A DNA stretch of 64,000 nt from VAXT01 sp963774625 (lineage in GTDB: Bacteria; Actinomycetota; Thermoleophilia; Gaiellales; Gaiellaceae). The stretch covers positions 74,129-138,128 of the forward strand of contig CAVZFQ010000001.1 in NCBI GenBank assembly GCA_963774625.1, read 5' to 3'. The notes beneath the pieces are model-generated. The model was not told the origin of the DNA, made no database searches, and saw only the letters and a list, made by a program, of their open reading frames with translations. The position numbers and the translations under genes are program-made. Position 1 is the stretch's first letter. Every line of letters starts with the position of its first letter. Shown here one piece after another: positions 42,779-51,641 of the stretch.

Positions 42779-44258
42779 CTAGTCGATCGCGAGGAAGAGC
42801 TCAGCCGAGTTCGTGCGCCCCTCGACGTCTGCCCAGGCGACCAGCGACCTGAGCGGCTCCAGGTTCCTGCGGATCTCCGCGGGAATCGCGGCGCTGCCGC
42901 CCGATGCTTCCGCGAGCCCGTAGACGAGCGGCAGGCCGTCCTCGAAGTCGAGCCAGACGAAGCCTGCGGTCTCGTCCGGCATCCCGGCGGCGTCGAGGGC
43001 GCTCTTGAACGCGTCGTCGTCCGCCAGGCGCGGGCCTCCGGAGCGGATCTCCTCGATCGACTGCGCGCCGGTCGTGACGACGACCTTGCCGTCAAAGGCC
43101 GCATAGCGGATCGAGAGCCCCGAGAAGCCGATGCACTTGACCGTCACGCCTGCCTGCTCCGACTCCTGGCAAGGCTGTGCCAGGGGGAGTTGCTTCAGGA
43201 GGTCGTCGACGGTGGCCAGCGCTTGCCTGCTCGTTCGGCGCCTCGAGCAGCAGCGTCACCTCGGGGAACGGCGTGCCCGGCCGCACGTAGAGCGCGACCT
43301 CGTTCTTGAAGAGGCCGGTGAGCGCATCGAACTTGAGGCCGGACATGCGCTCGAACTCCTCGAGCGCTCCCTGCGCCATCGCCTCTCCCTGGAGCTGTTG
43401 CAGCTGCTTGTTCAAGGCATCGCCGCCGCGGAACGCGAGGAAGGCGACCGCGTCGCCCGGCACGTCGGCCAGCAGCTTCGACTCGAACGTCTCGACCTGG
43501 TTGGCCGCCTCGCCCTCCGCTCGCGACGCCGTGACGAGCCTCAGGCCCTCGTCCTGCGCCGCGAGCGCGGCCGAAATGAACTCCGGCCGCTGGCCGGCCT
43601 GCAGCTGGAACAGCGAGCCGCTGGGCAGGAGCGCCGTGTCCTCGATCACCTGCAGCAGCTCGCGGCCGCGCGCGAACACCGTGACGAGCGAATCGTCGGG
43701 CAGCTCGGCGAGCGCGTCCTTGTACGTCGCGTCGTCGGCGAGGCTGTCGCCGGTCGGCACCTGCTGCTTGAAGCGGTCGATCTTCGCCTGCGAGTCGGAG
43801 AGCAAGAGCCAGTCCTCGTGTTCGCCCACGATGAGGTCGTCGCCCGACGGGTCGCTCGCGTTTCCCTTCTGGACGGCCGCCTTGAACTTCTCCTCGTCTT
43901 TCGGCTTCGTGATGCCCACGACGTTCTCGCCCTGATTCTTGAAGTCGAGCCAGACGAGGCTGATCTCGTCGCCGAGTGCGGGCTTCACGTCTCGGTCCCA
44001 GTCGAGCTTCAGGTCGTCCTCGAACGAGGCGCGCAGGAAGCGGGTCGCCTGGCCGCCGTCGGGGAACTTCTCGAGCAGCTCCTCGATCTGGTTCCACTGG
44101 CTCGAATCCGCGTTGGAATCGACCGTGACGAAGGCCGGCGCGTTCGCGGGGACGATCTCGGCGCCGCCCGAAGCGGCCTTGTCGCTCGCGCCGCAACCCG
44201 CGAGGGCGAGCGCGGCGGCGCCGATCAGAGCTAGTCGAAAAAGACGCACGGCCTGCAT
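42779..44258 (-). CDS. DUF3352-like lipoprotein (one frameshift)
   Basis: About 490 residues, starting MQAVRLFRLALIGAAALALA with lipobox ALAGC. The body has TVDSNADSSQWNQIEELLEK and repeated LLVDLxLKNQ-like segments, matching DUF3352-type exported proteins of unknown role. Near 43225 an extra base breaks the frame after LLEAPNEQ; the correct continuation ALATVDDLLKQLPLAQPC leads into VTVKCIGFSGLSIRYAAFDG. The length is 3n+1. It starts one base after the gpsA stop codon. Confidence 0.72.
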
Positions 44259-44259
44259 G

Positions 44260-45211
44260 CTACTCCGCGGTCGGGACACGGCCCATGAGCCCGGCCACGA
44301 GCTCGTGCAGGCTGCCGCCGCCGAGGATCTCGCAGACCCCGCTGGGTGATCGGCAGGTCGACGCCGACGCGGGTGCCGAGGTCGTCGAGCACCGGCGCGG
44401 TCGTCAGCCCCTCGACGGTCCCGATCTCGGCCTCCGCCGCTTCCGGGGTCGCCCCACGCGCGATCAGCTCCCCCGCCCGGCGGTTGCGGCCGAGGTGAGA
44501 CCAGCAGGTGACGATCAGGTCGCCCATGCCGGCGAGCCCGGCAAACGTCTCACCGCGCGCGCCGCAGGCCAGGCCCAGACGGGCCATCTCGGCCTGGCCG
44601 CGAGTGACCATCGCCGACTTCGCGTTGTCGCCGAGCCGGAGCCCGTCCACGCCGCCGGCGGCGAGCGCGATCACGTTCTTCGCCGCCGCGCAGAGCTCGA
44701 CCCCAACCAGGTCGGTGTTGACATAGACGCGGAACGTGAGCGAGTTCAGCTCGTCCTGGAGCCACTCGGCGAGGGCCTCGTCTTCGCTTGCGATGACAGC
44801 CGCGGCAGGCAGTCCGTGGCCGATCTCCTCGGCGAAGTTCGGGCCGGAGAGCACTGCGGCGGGCCGGTCACTGAGGAGCGTCGACAGCCGGTTGCCGGTC
44901 TCGGGGTCGAGGCCCTTGGTCAGGCTGAGCACCGGGCCGTCAGCCGGTAGGGAGCGCACGACCTCGGCGAACGATCGGCTCGGCACGGCGATCACGGTCA
45001 CGTCCGCGTCGGGCAGGCCGTCGCCCAGCGTCACGGCGTCGACGTCGCCGAGGTGGACGTCCGACAGGTAGCGCGGGTTGCGCTTGGTCGCGGCGATCGC
45101 GGTTGCCTGTTCCGCATCGCGGCAGGCGATCGTCACCTCGTGGCCACGCTCGACGAGCACATGCGTGAACGCCGTCCCCCACGCCCCCGCGCCGACGACG
45201 TTCGCCTTCAC
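44260..45211 (-). CDS. gpsA: NAD(P)-dependent glycerol-3-phosphate dehydrogenase (one frameshift)
   Basis: Reduces dihydroxyacetone phosphate to glycerol-3-phosphate for phospholipid synthesis. Rossmann motif VVGAGAWGTAFTHVL, VPSRSFAEVVRSL, SLTKGLDPETG, SGPNFAEEIGHGLPAAAV and the substrate loop CAAAKNVIALAAGGVDGL are all present. Near 44346 an extra base in a G run breaks the last stretch; the correct frame reads VCEILGGGSLHELVAGLM and ends at 44260. GTG 45211 overlaps the der stop (GTGA). It works with PlsC encoded just upstream. Confidence 0.92.
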
Positions 45212-46515
45212 GTCTTTCTCACGAAGTCGATCGACACCGGCACGCCTTCCATCTGGAAACGCTCTCGCAGTTGATTCTCGACCCAGTACCCGTAGTCGCG
45301 CGTCACCAGACCCGGATCGTTGACGAAGAAACGAAAGCGAGGCGGTCGAACGGTCGTCTGCGTCCCGTAGAGCAGGTTGAGGCTCTTGCCGTTCTTCGAG
45401 GGCGGCTGCCGGGCCTCGCGGAGCTCGCCGAGGAAGCGGTTGAGCTCGGGCGTCGGGACGCGCGCCGTGTGCTTGTCGTAGAGCCGCTCGACGTAGTCGA
45501 GGAGCCGGCTCACTCCGCGACCCGTGGTCGCGGAGACGGTCACGACGGGCGGGCGCTGCCGCAGGCGTTCCGCGATCCGCGCTCGTGCGTCCTCGATGCC
45601 GAGCTGGCCGATGTCCCACTTGTTGAGAGCGACGAGCGTCGAGTCCTGCGCCTTGCGCGCGACATCGGCGACGGTCAGGTCGTGATCGACGATGCCTTCG
45701 CTCGCATCGATGAGGACAACCGCCACGTCGGCCCGCTCCGCAGCCTGCAGCGCTCGCAGCTCCGAGTAGTACTCGATGCCCTGGCGCGCGCGGCGCTTCC
45801 GGCGCAGGCCCGCGGTGTCGACGAGGACGAAGGTGCGGTCGCCGCGCTTGAGCACGGTGTCGATCGAGTCCCGCGTCGTGCCCGGGGTCTCCGAGACGAT
45901 CACGCGCTCCTCGCCGAGCAGGGCATTCAGGAGGCTCGACTTGCCGACGTTGGGGCGGCCGAGGATCGCAACGCGAATCGCCTCCTCCCCCACCTCGGCC
46001 GGACCGGAGCCCGGGAGGCGCGCGATGATCAAGTCCAGCAGGTCGCCCGTCCCGTGGCCGTGCAGGCTCGACAGCGCGATCGGATCCCCGAGGCCGAGAC
46101 GGTGGAACTCGAGCGCCGCCGTCTCGTTGCCGGGCTCGTCGATCTTGTTGGCGATGAGAAAGACCGGCTTGTGCGCGCGGCGCAGGATCGCGGCGATCTC
46201 CTCGTCACCCGGCGTGATCCCGATCTGGGCGTCGACCACGAACAGGATGAGGTCGGCCTCGGCGATCGCCGCGCGCGCCTGATCGGCGACCTGGCCCGTC
46301 AGCGGCGAGGGATCGACGATGTCCACGCCGCCGGTGTCGATGAGGCGGAACCGGTGGCCCGACCACTCGCAGGTCAGGTCCTTGCGATCCCGTGTCACCC
46401 CCGGGGTCTCGTGCACGACCGCCGTCCGCGTGCCGGTGAGCCGGTTGACGAGCGTCGATTTCCCGACGTTGGGGAAGCCAACGACGGCGACGGTGCCGAG
46501 AAGATCGGTGCTCAC
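45208..46515 (-). CDS. der: ribosome-associated GTPase Der (EngA)
   Basis: GTPase needed for 50S assembly. The 435-residue protein has two GTP domains. The first has GFPNVGKSTLVNRLTGTR, DTGGVDIV and NKID; the second has GRPNVGKSSLLNALLGEE, DTAGLRRKRR and NKWD. The C-terminal KH-like domain ends LVTRDYGYWVENQLRERF. GTG 46515 (VSTDLLGTVAVVGFPNVG) overlaps the plsC stop. The cmk-plsC-der-gpsA order is a common actinobacterial arrangement. Confidence 0.96.
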   Translation of the reverse strand: MSTDLLGTVAVVGFPNVGKSTLVNRLTGTRTAVVHETPGVTRDRKDLTCEWSGHRFRLIDTGGVDIVDPSPLTGQVADQARAAIAEADLILFVVDAQIGITPGDEEIAAILRRAHKPVFLIANKIDEPGNETAALEFHRLGLGDPIALSSLHGHGTGDLLDLIIARLPGSGPAEVGEEAIRVAILGRPNVGKSSLLNALLGEERVIVSETPGTTRDSIDTVLKRGDRTFVLVDTAGLRRKRRARQGIEYYSELRALQAAERADVAVVLIDASEGIVDHDLTVADVARKAQDSTLVALNKWDIGQLGIEDARARIAERLRQRPPVVTVSATTGRGVSRLLDYVERLYDKHTARVPTPELNRFLGELREARQPPSKNGKSLNLLYGTQTTVRPPRFRFFVNDPGLVTRDYGYWVENQLRERFQMEGVPVSIDFVRKT

Positions 46516-47162
46516 GCCGGCGGTGTCGCGACCCGCGGGCGGCCGAGCTCGTGCATCTCGATCAGCCAGTGCCAGAGGCGCGAGATCTCCTCGCCGATGA
46601 GAGCCGAGGCTTCGCGGTAGCCCCTGCCCCCGCGGGGGATGTCGCCGAAGCGCATCGGCTCGCTCCACGCGATCGAGACCGGGTGGAAGTTCCCCGGCTT
46701 CCAGAACTGCGAGCCGTGGATGGCCCCGCAGACGACCGGCACGTCCTCCTGCACGGCGACCATGCCGGCCCCGGGCATGACCTCGCCGAGAACGCCCCCC
46801 TTTTGCCTGGTGCCTTCGACGAACAGCCCGAGAGCGTGCCCGTCGGCGACGACCTCCTTCATCCTGCGCACTGCGACGCGGTCGGACTCGCCGCGGCGGA
46901 CCGAGAAGGCTCCGAAGCTCTCGAGCAGTTGGCCCAGCCCCGGCACCTTGTACACCTCGGACTTGGCCATGAAGTAGACGATCCGCGGCACGGCTGAGCC
47001 GAACGCAGGCGGGTCGATCCACGAGAAGTGGTTCATCGCGAGCACGACGCCGCCGGTCGGCGGGATGCGCTCCACCCCGTAGACGCGGAGCGGCGCGAAC
47101 AGCCTCGTGACCGGCTCGATGGTGAGCCGCCCGAGCTTCCAGACGAAAGGAACCGCGTTCAT
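46512..47162 (-). CDS. plsC: 1-acyl-sn-glycerol-3-phosphate acyltransferase
   Basis: Acylates lysophosphatidate in phospholipid synthesis. Motif I is NHFSWIDPPAF (HX4D; catalytic His and Asp) at about 45. Motif III is FVEGTRQKGGVL (about 114) and a motif IV-like PVVCGAIHGSQFW follows. It is 216 residues with one N-terminal amphipathic region. ATG 47162 overlaps the cmk stop (ATGA) and the stop overlaps der, so it is translationally coupled both sides. Confidence 0.93.
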   Translation of the reverse strand: MNAVPFVWKLGRLTIEPVTRLFAPLRVYGVERIPPTGGVVLAMNHFSWIDPPAFGSAVPRIVYFMAKSEVYKVPGLGQLLESFGAFSVRRGESDRVAVRRMKEVVADGHALGLFVEGTRQKGGVLGEVMPGAGMVAVQEDVPVVCGAIHGSQFWKPGNFHPVSIAWSEPMRFGDIPRGGRGYREASALIGEEISRLWHWLIEMHELGRPRVATPPA

Positions 47163-47791
47163 GCCGTCGAGTGTGCCCGCACCATGGCCTCGATGCGAGC
47201 GACGACGTCCTCCACGTCGAGCGTGCTCGTGTCGATCACCTCGGCATCGTCCGCGGGCTGCATGCGTGCCGCGTCGCTCTCGTCGCGCATGCGCAGGTCG
47301 GTGGCGAGCGCGTCGGCGCCGATGTCGGGCCGCTCGGCCAGGCGCCGCTCCGCGCGCACGCCGCGGTCGGCGACGAGGTAGACCTTCACCTCGGCATCGG
47401 GCGCGACGACCGTTCCGATGTCGCGACCCTCGATGACCGCGTTCCCGAGCACCGCGAGGTCGCGCTGGCGCTCGCGCATGACCACCCGCACCTCGTGGTG
47501 CCTGGCGACGACGGGCACGAGGCGGTCGATGCGCGCCTGGCGGATGGCGTCTGTGACGTCGGAGCCCGCGATCGTCACGCGGCCGCCGTCATCCAGCCCG
47601 ACCGGATAGTCACGCGCGAGCTCGCCGAGCCGAGGGCCCTGGTCGAGCGGGATCGCGTCACGCATCGCGAGCCACGTCAGCGCGCGGTACATGGCGCCGG
47701 TATCGAGGTAGCGAAAACCGAGCCGCTCCGCCAGCCGGCGCGCGACCGTGCTCTTCCCGGCCCCGGCGGGCCCATCAATGGCGACGATCAT
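47159..47791 (-). CDS. cmk: cytidylate kinase
   Basis: Phosphorylates CMP/dCMP. The 210-residue chain begins MIVAIDGPAGAGKSTVARRL (P-loop), followed by LGFRYLDTGAMYRALTW (NMP-binding), GRDIGTVVAPDAEVKVYL and the lid RRLAERPDIG. The typical NMP-insert motif SDVTDAIRQARIDRLVPVVA is intact. The ATG overlaps the stop of the aroA-like gene (ATGA). Confidence 0.95.
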   Translation of the reverse strand: MIVAIDGPAGAGKSTVARRLAERLGFRYLDTGAMYRALTWLAMRDAIPLDQGPRLGELARDYPVGLDDGGRVTIAGSDVTDAIRQARIDRLVPVVARHHEVRVVMRERQRDLAVLGNAVIEGRDIGTVVAPDAEVKVYLVADRGVRAERRLAERPDIGADALATDLRMRDESDAARMQPADDAEVIDTSTLDVEDVVARIEAMVRAHSTA

Positions 47792-48441
47792 CGCTGCGTA
47801 ACCGACTCGAGAAGCTCGAAAAACCCGGGGAAGCTTACCGCGACCACCTCTGGATCCTGGAGCACCACGCCTTCCCGCGAGATGAGCCCTGCGGTCACGC
47901 CCATGATCCCGAGCCGAGGATCGCCGCGCGGGTCCAGTCCCCCACCCTTAGGGCGGGTAGGGACCCCTCTCACCCTGAGGCCATCGTCGCGTTTGACCGG
48001 GCGAATTCCTAGGGCTCGTAGCGAAGTCCTCACAGTTTCGATCCAGTCTCGTTCCTCCGGCCGCAGTCGATCCCCGCGGATGACGCTGTCTCCGTGCGCG
48101 CCGCCCGCGGCCAGCCCGAAGAGCGGCAACTCGTCCAGGAGCGCGCGCGTCTCGTCGCCCGTCAGCGTCGTGGCCACGAGCTCGGCGGAGAGAACCTCCA
48201 GATCGCCCGTCGGCTTGCCGGATCTCTTGCGGTTGAAAACCGAGATCCGGCCGCCCATCCGCGCGAGCACGTCGAGGAGGCGGCTTCGCTTTGGGTCGAG
48301 GGCCACGTCGTGCAGAGTCAGCTCCGAGCCGGACAGCAGCGACGCTGCCACGACGAACGGCGCCGCCGCCGAGACGTCGGGAACGGCGATATGGCCGACG
48401 AGAGCACGCGCCGGCTCGACGCGAACGTGCTCGGCGGCCAT
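47788..48441 (-). CDS. aroA: 3-phosphoshikimate 1-carboxyvinyltransferase, C-terminal half only
   Basis: A 217-residue protein covering only the second domain of EPSP synthase (full enzyme about 430). Recognisable segments: VSAAAPFVVAASLLSGSELT, LARMGGRISVFNRKRSGKPT, DELPLFGLAAGGAHGDS, WIETVRTSLRALGI, GDPRLGIMGVTAGLISREGV and SFPGFFELLESVTQR. The region normally reading KESDRI is PEERDWI, so the catalytic Arg of that motif is replaced by Trp. The N-terminal half, with the shikimate and phosphate sites, is absent; trpS begins just upstream on the other strand. It is probably a relic or repurposed fragment, yet its frame is intact and overlaps cmk. Confidence 0.8.
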   Translation of the reverse strand: MAAEHVRVEPARALVGHIAVPDVSAAAPFVVAASLLSGSELTLHDVALDPKRSRLLDVLARMGGRISVFNRKRSGKPTGDLEVLSAELVATTLTGDETRALLDELPLFGLAAGGAHGDSVIRGDRLRPEERDWIETVRTSLRALGIRPVKRDDGLRVRGVPTRPKGGGLDPRGDPRLGIMGVTAGLISREGVVLQDPEVVAVSFPGFFELLESVTQR

Positions 48442-48464
48442 CGAGATCCAGTGTACGTCGCTGG

Positions 48465-48470
48465 GATAAT
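48465..48470 (+). promoter_or_regulatory. -10 element (GATAAT) for leaderless trpS
   Basis: GATAAT ends 6 bases before the GTG start codon, placing the predicted transcript start at or next to the GTG. There is no ribosome-binding motif between them. The -35 is weak. Confidence 0.5.
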
Positions 48471-48476
48471 CGAACG

Positions 48477-49460
48477 GTGCGCATCTTTTCCGGCATTCGC
48501 GCCTCCGGCGACAAGACGCTCGGCAACTACAGCGGCGGCTTCCGTCAGTACGTCGCGACCCAGGAACAGGGCGACGCGTTCTTCTGCGTCGTCGACCTGC
48601 ACTCGATCACGACGCCCTTCGAGCCGGAGGTGCTCCATGAGGCGACACTGTCGGTCGCGGCCTGGCTCTTCGCCACCGGGCTCGACCCGCAGCGCTCGAC
48701 GGTCTTCGTCCAGAGCCACGTGACCGCGCACCCCGAAGCCGCCTGGCTGCTCAGCGCGGTGGCGAGCTTCGGAGAGCTGCGGCGGATGACCCAGTTCAAG
48801 GAGCGCGCCGAGGAGCAGGAGTTCGTCTCGGCCGGGCTCTTCAACTACCCCGTGCTGATGGCGGGCGACATCCTGCTCTACCAGGCCGACATCGTCCCGA
48901 TCGGAGACGACCAGCGGCAGCACCTCGAGCTGGCCCGCAACATCGCGGAGCGCTTCAACGGTCGCTTCGGCGAGACGTTCAAGGTGCCCGACGGCGTCTT
49001 TCCCGAGGAGGGCGCCCGCATCAAGAACCTGCAGGAGCCGGAGCGGCTGATGTCGACGACGCGCGGGGCGCCGCAGGGCGTCGTGCGGATGATCGACCCG
49101 CCCGACGTGGTGCGGAAGAAGTTCAAGACGGCAGTGACCGACTCGGGGACCGAGGTGCGGCACGACCCCGAGGAGAAGGCGGGCATCTCGAACCTGATCG
49201 AGATCATGGCCGTCGTCACCGGGACGACCATCGCCGACGTCGAGTCGCGCTACGACGGTCAGGGCTACGGACAGTTCAAGGGTGACGTAGGCGACGCCGT
49301 CGTCGAGCTGTTCGCCCCGATCCAGCAGCGCTACGAGGAGCTGCGCGCAGACGAGGGCGAGCTGCGGAGGCTGCTCGCGGTCGGCGCCGACAAGGCGCGC
49401 GAGGCTTCGGCGCCCACGCTCGAGGCGATGTACGAGCGCATGGGGTTCGTCCGGCCGTAG
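48477..49460 (+). CDS. trpS: tryptophanyl-tRNA synthetase
   Basis: Class I synthetase charging tRNA-Trp. The 327-residue chain begins VRIFSGIRASGDKTLGNYSG, the HIGH-like motif region, where the first position is Thr rather than the more usual His. FCVVDLHSIT, QADIVPIGDDQRQHLELARNI and FNGRF are typical. The KMSKS region reads RLMSTTRGAPQG, departing from KMSK/KMST, which is unusual. GTG 48477 is the only start before the motif. It is divergent from the aroA fragment. Confidence 0.9.
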   Translation: MRIFSGIRASGDKTLGNYSGGFRQYVATQEQGDAFFCVVDLHSITTPFEPEVLHEATLSVAAWLFATGLDPQRSTVFVQSHVTAHPEAAWLLSAVASFGELRRMTQFKERAEEQEFVSAGLFNYPVLMAGDILLYQADIVPIGDDQRQHLELARNIAERFNGRFGETFKVPDGVFPEEGARIKNLQEPERLMSTTRGAPQGVVRMIDPPDVVRKKFKTAVTDSGTEVRHDPEEKAGISNLIEIMAVVTGTTIADVESRYDGQGYGQFKGDVGDAVVELFAPIQQRYEELRADEGELRRLLAVGADKAREASAPTLEAMYERMGFVRP

Positions 49461-49462
49461 TA

Positions 49463-50431
49463 CTAGAGCCAGCCGGCGCGGCGGAACTGCCGGTAGAGCA
49501 GAAGGCACGCAGCGGCCATCAAGCAGAGTGCGAGCGGGTAGCCGAGCGTCCACTCGAGCTCCGGCATGTGCTCGAAGTTCATGCCGTAGATCCCGCTGAT
49601 CAGCGTCGGCACCGCGATGATCGCCGCCCAAGCGGAGATCTTGCGCACGTCCTCGTTCTGGCGCACGCTCGCCTGCGTCAGATTCGCCGCGAGAACGTTT
49701 GTGAGGAGCTCGCGGTAGCTCTGCACCTGGCCAGTCGCTCGCAGCAGGTGGTCGTGGATGTCCCGGAAGTACGGGTGCATGTCCTCGTCGATGAGCGCAT
49801 GCTCGATCGTTGCGAGCTTGTCCACGGCCGGGACGAGGGGTCCGAGGGCGGCGTGCAGGTCGAGGACGGCGCGCTTCAGTTGATAGATGCGACTGGCTGG
49901 GTTGCTACTCGCGGGTGAAAAGACATCCGTCTCGGTCTCGCGAATCGAGCTGTCGAGCTCCACCAGCACCGGCTCGTAGTCATCGACCACGCGGTCGACG
50001 ATCGCGTAGAGCGCAGCGCTCGGCCCCTGTGCCAGGAGGTCGGGGCGCTGCTCCATCTGCAGCCGCGCGTCGTGCAACTCGGTCTCGCCGTGGCGCACGG
50101 AGATGATGAAGCCGTCGCCGACGAAGACGAGAATCTCGCCGAACTCGATCCTTTCCTCCGGATCGATCCAGCGGGCAGTCTTCAGGACGACGAAGAGCGA
50201 ATCGCCGTAAAACTCCAGCTTGGGCCGCTGGTGAGCCTTGATCGCGTCCTCGACGGCCAGCTCATGGAGCCCGAACTCGCGGCGGACCGACTCGAACTCC
50301 TCCTCGGTCGGCTCGTACAAACCGATCCAGGCGAAGACGCCCTCGCGCCGGCACTGCTCGTAGGTGTCTTCGAGCGCGACGGGCTCGGAACGTCGTCGCC
50401 CACTCTCGTACACCGCTTGGTCGACGATCAT
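49463..50431 (-). CDS. corA: CorA-type magnesium/cobalt transporter
   Basis: Pentameric divalent-cation channel in the inner membrane. A large cytoplasmic domain (1-260) includes FAWIGLYEPTEEEFESVRRE and HQRPKLEFYGDSLFVVLKT. The pore helix ends in the signature YGMNFEHMPELEW (GMN motif at about 285), flanked by the two transmembrane helices (AAIIAVPTLISGI and YPLALCLMAAACLLLY). It is 322 residues. ATG 50431 (MIVDQAVYESGRR) overlaps the upstream stop (ATGA); upstream open frame is Arg-rich noise. Confidence 0.94.
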   Translation of the reverse strand: MIVDQAVYESGRRRSEPVALEDTYEQCRREGVFAWIGLYEPTEEEFESVRREFGLHELAVEDAIKAHQRPKLEFYGDSLFVVLKTARWIDPEERIEFGEILVFVGDGFIISVRHGETELHDARLQMEQRPDLLAQGPSAALYAIVDRVVDDYEPVLVELDSSIRETETDVFSPASSNPASRIYQLKRAVLDLHAALGPLVPAVDKLATIEHALIDEDMHPYFRDIHDHLLRATGQVQSYRELLTNVLAANLTQASVRQNEDVRKISAWAAIIAVPTLISGIYGMNFEHMPELEWTLGYPLALCLMAAACLLLYRQFRRAGWL

Positions 50432-51126
50432 CGCGGGCGAAGTATCGCGGCCCGGAGCAACTCGAGCTCGGCGGGCTTCAGCTCGCGCCATTGCCCGGGC
50501 TCGAGCCCGGCGGGGGTGAGCCCGGCGTAGCGGCTGCGATACAGGTTGCGGACGGGATGGCCGACCGCCTCGAGCATGCGCTTGACCTGATGCTTGCGGC
50601 CCTCGTGGATCGCGAGCTCGATGCGGGAGGGCCCGAGCCGTTGCACGCGAGCGGGCGCGGTCGTCCCGTCGTCGAGCTCGAGCCCCTCGGCGAGGCGCTT
50701 CATTGCCTCGTTCGAAGGCTCGCCCTCGACCTCGGCCTCGTAGACCTTCTCCACCCGGTAGCGCGGGTGCGCGAGCCTGTGCGCAAGCTCGCCGTCGTTG
50801 GTGAGCAGGAGGGCTCCGGTGGTGTCGGCGTCGAGTCGGCCGACAGGCACGACGCGCGCCTCGTGGCGGACGAGGTCGACGACGGTGCGCCGCCCATGCG
50901 GGTCGTGCGCCGTCGTCACGACGCCGGCCGGCTTGTGGAGGAGCACGTAGGCGAGGGGCTGCGGCGCGAGCGGCTTGCCGTCGAGCTCGACGACGTCCTT
51001 CGACTCCACGAAGGTGTTGAGCTGGCCCGGCTCGCCGTTGACCAAAACGCGACCGGCCTTGATCAGCTCGTCGGCCTTGCGCCTGGAAGTAACTCCGGCC
51101 CGCGCGAGGTAGGCGTTCAGACGCAT
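50428..51126 (-). CDS. 23S/16S rRNA pseudouridine synthase (RsuA/RluB family)
   Basis: Converts uridine to pseudouridine in rRNA. The N-terminal S4 domain is MRLNAYLARAGVTSRRKADE through AGRVLVNGEPG. The catalytic domain has VVPVGRLDADTTGALLLTND (catalytic Asp in GRLDADT) and EGRKHQVKRMLEAVGHPV. It is 232 residues. It usually lies near cmk and scpAB in actinobacteria, which fits here. RsuA, RluB and RluE cannot be separated by eye; the position near scpB favours RluB. Confidence 0.9.
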   Translation of the reverse strand: MRLNAYLARAGVTSRRKADELIKAGRVLVNGEPGQLNTFVESKDVVELDGKPLAPQPLAYVLLHKPAGVVTTAHDPHGRRTVVDLVRHEARVVPVGRLDADTTGALLLTNDGELAHRLAHPRYRVEKVYEAEVEGEPSNEAMKRLAEGLELDDGTTAPARVQRLGPSRIELAIHEGRKHQVKRMLEAVGHPVRNLYRSRYAGLTPAGLEPGQWRELKPAELELLRAAILRPR

Positions 51127-51261
51127 ACCGGGATTCTCACTTCCGGCACGGTTCCGTTACCCACGCATGCGAATTTCCTCAGTACGATCGCCTTGGGGAG
51201 GAGGTTGGGGGTACCGGGTTAAGGAGCCGTGCGAGAGCCGAGCGGCAAGACGCGCGAGAAG

Positions 51262-51441
51262 TCAGGCCGCGCGCCGAAACGGCAACAGGCGACGAACCAG
51301 TCGGCGCCGCCGCTCGCGGCGCTCGTCCTCTTCGCGCCAGCGCGCTGTCAGGCGTTTGTACATCGCCTCGAACTCACGCGTATTGCGATCCCATTGCTCG
51401 CGCTGGGCTCGCCGCTCTTCAGGAGTCATCTTCCCGGGCAT
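51262..51441 (-). CDS. small basic helical protein
   Basis: A 59-residue protein: MPGKMTPEERRAQREQWDRN followed by TREFEAMYKRLTARWREEDE and an Arg-rich C-terminus. Amphipathic and strongly charged, it is probably a coiled coil. It overlaps the end of the next small gene upstream by 23 bases in a different frame. The open frame, codon use and charge pattern support a real gene; the function is unknown. Confidence 0.5.
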   Translation of the reverse strand: MPGKMTPEERRAQREQWDRNTREFEAMYKRLTARWREEDERRERRRRLVRRLLPFRRAA

Positions 51442-51562
51442 TGCCGTCTTCCTCGCCGAGCAAGAGTTCGAGCTTGGCGTTGATGTCCATCAGCATTCGA
51501 ATGATGCCATCGACCGTCTCCCGATCGAGCGGTTGATCTTCTCGACGCCACACGATCAACAT
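51419..51562 (-). CDS. small helical protein
   Basis: A 47-residue protein: MLIVWRREDQPLDRETVDGI, IRMLMDINAKLELLLGEED, then an acidic tail. It is a single amphipathic helix with Leu/Ile spacing, resembling short actinobacterial proteins of the type RETVDGIIRMLMxIDAK, which is recollection only. It overlaps the following small gene and the two may be coupled. It is divergent from the 60-residue peptide gene. Confidence 0.5.
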   Translation of the reverse strand: MLIVWRREDQPLDRETVDGIIRMLMDINAKLELLLGEEDGNAREDDS

Positions 51563-51606
51563 GGTCTGGACACCTCATGCCAGACGCAAGATGGCCGAAA
51601 CAGTCC

Positions 51607-51635
51607 ATGACGCCTGACTCGTACAGGCCTACAAT
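51607..51635 (+). promoter_or_regulatory. promoter for the 60-residue peptide gene
   Basis: ATGACG (51607-51612) and TACAAT (51630-51635) are separated by 17 bases. TACAAT ends 6 bases before GTG 51642, so the transcript is predicted to be leaderless. No ribosome-binding motif is seen. Confidence 0.5.
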
Positions 51636-51641
51636 CTGAAC

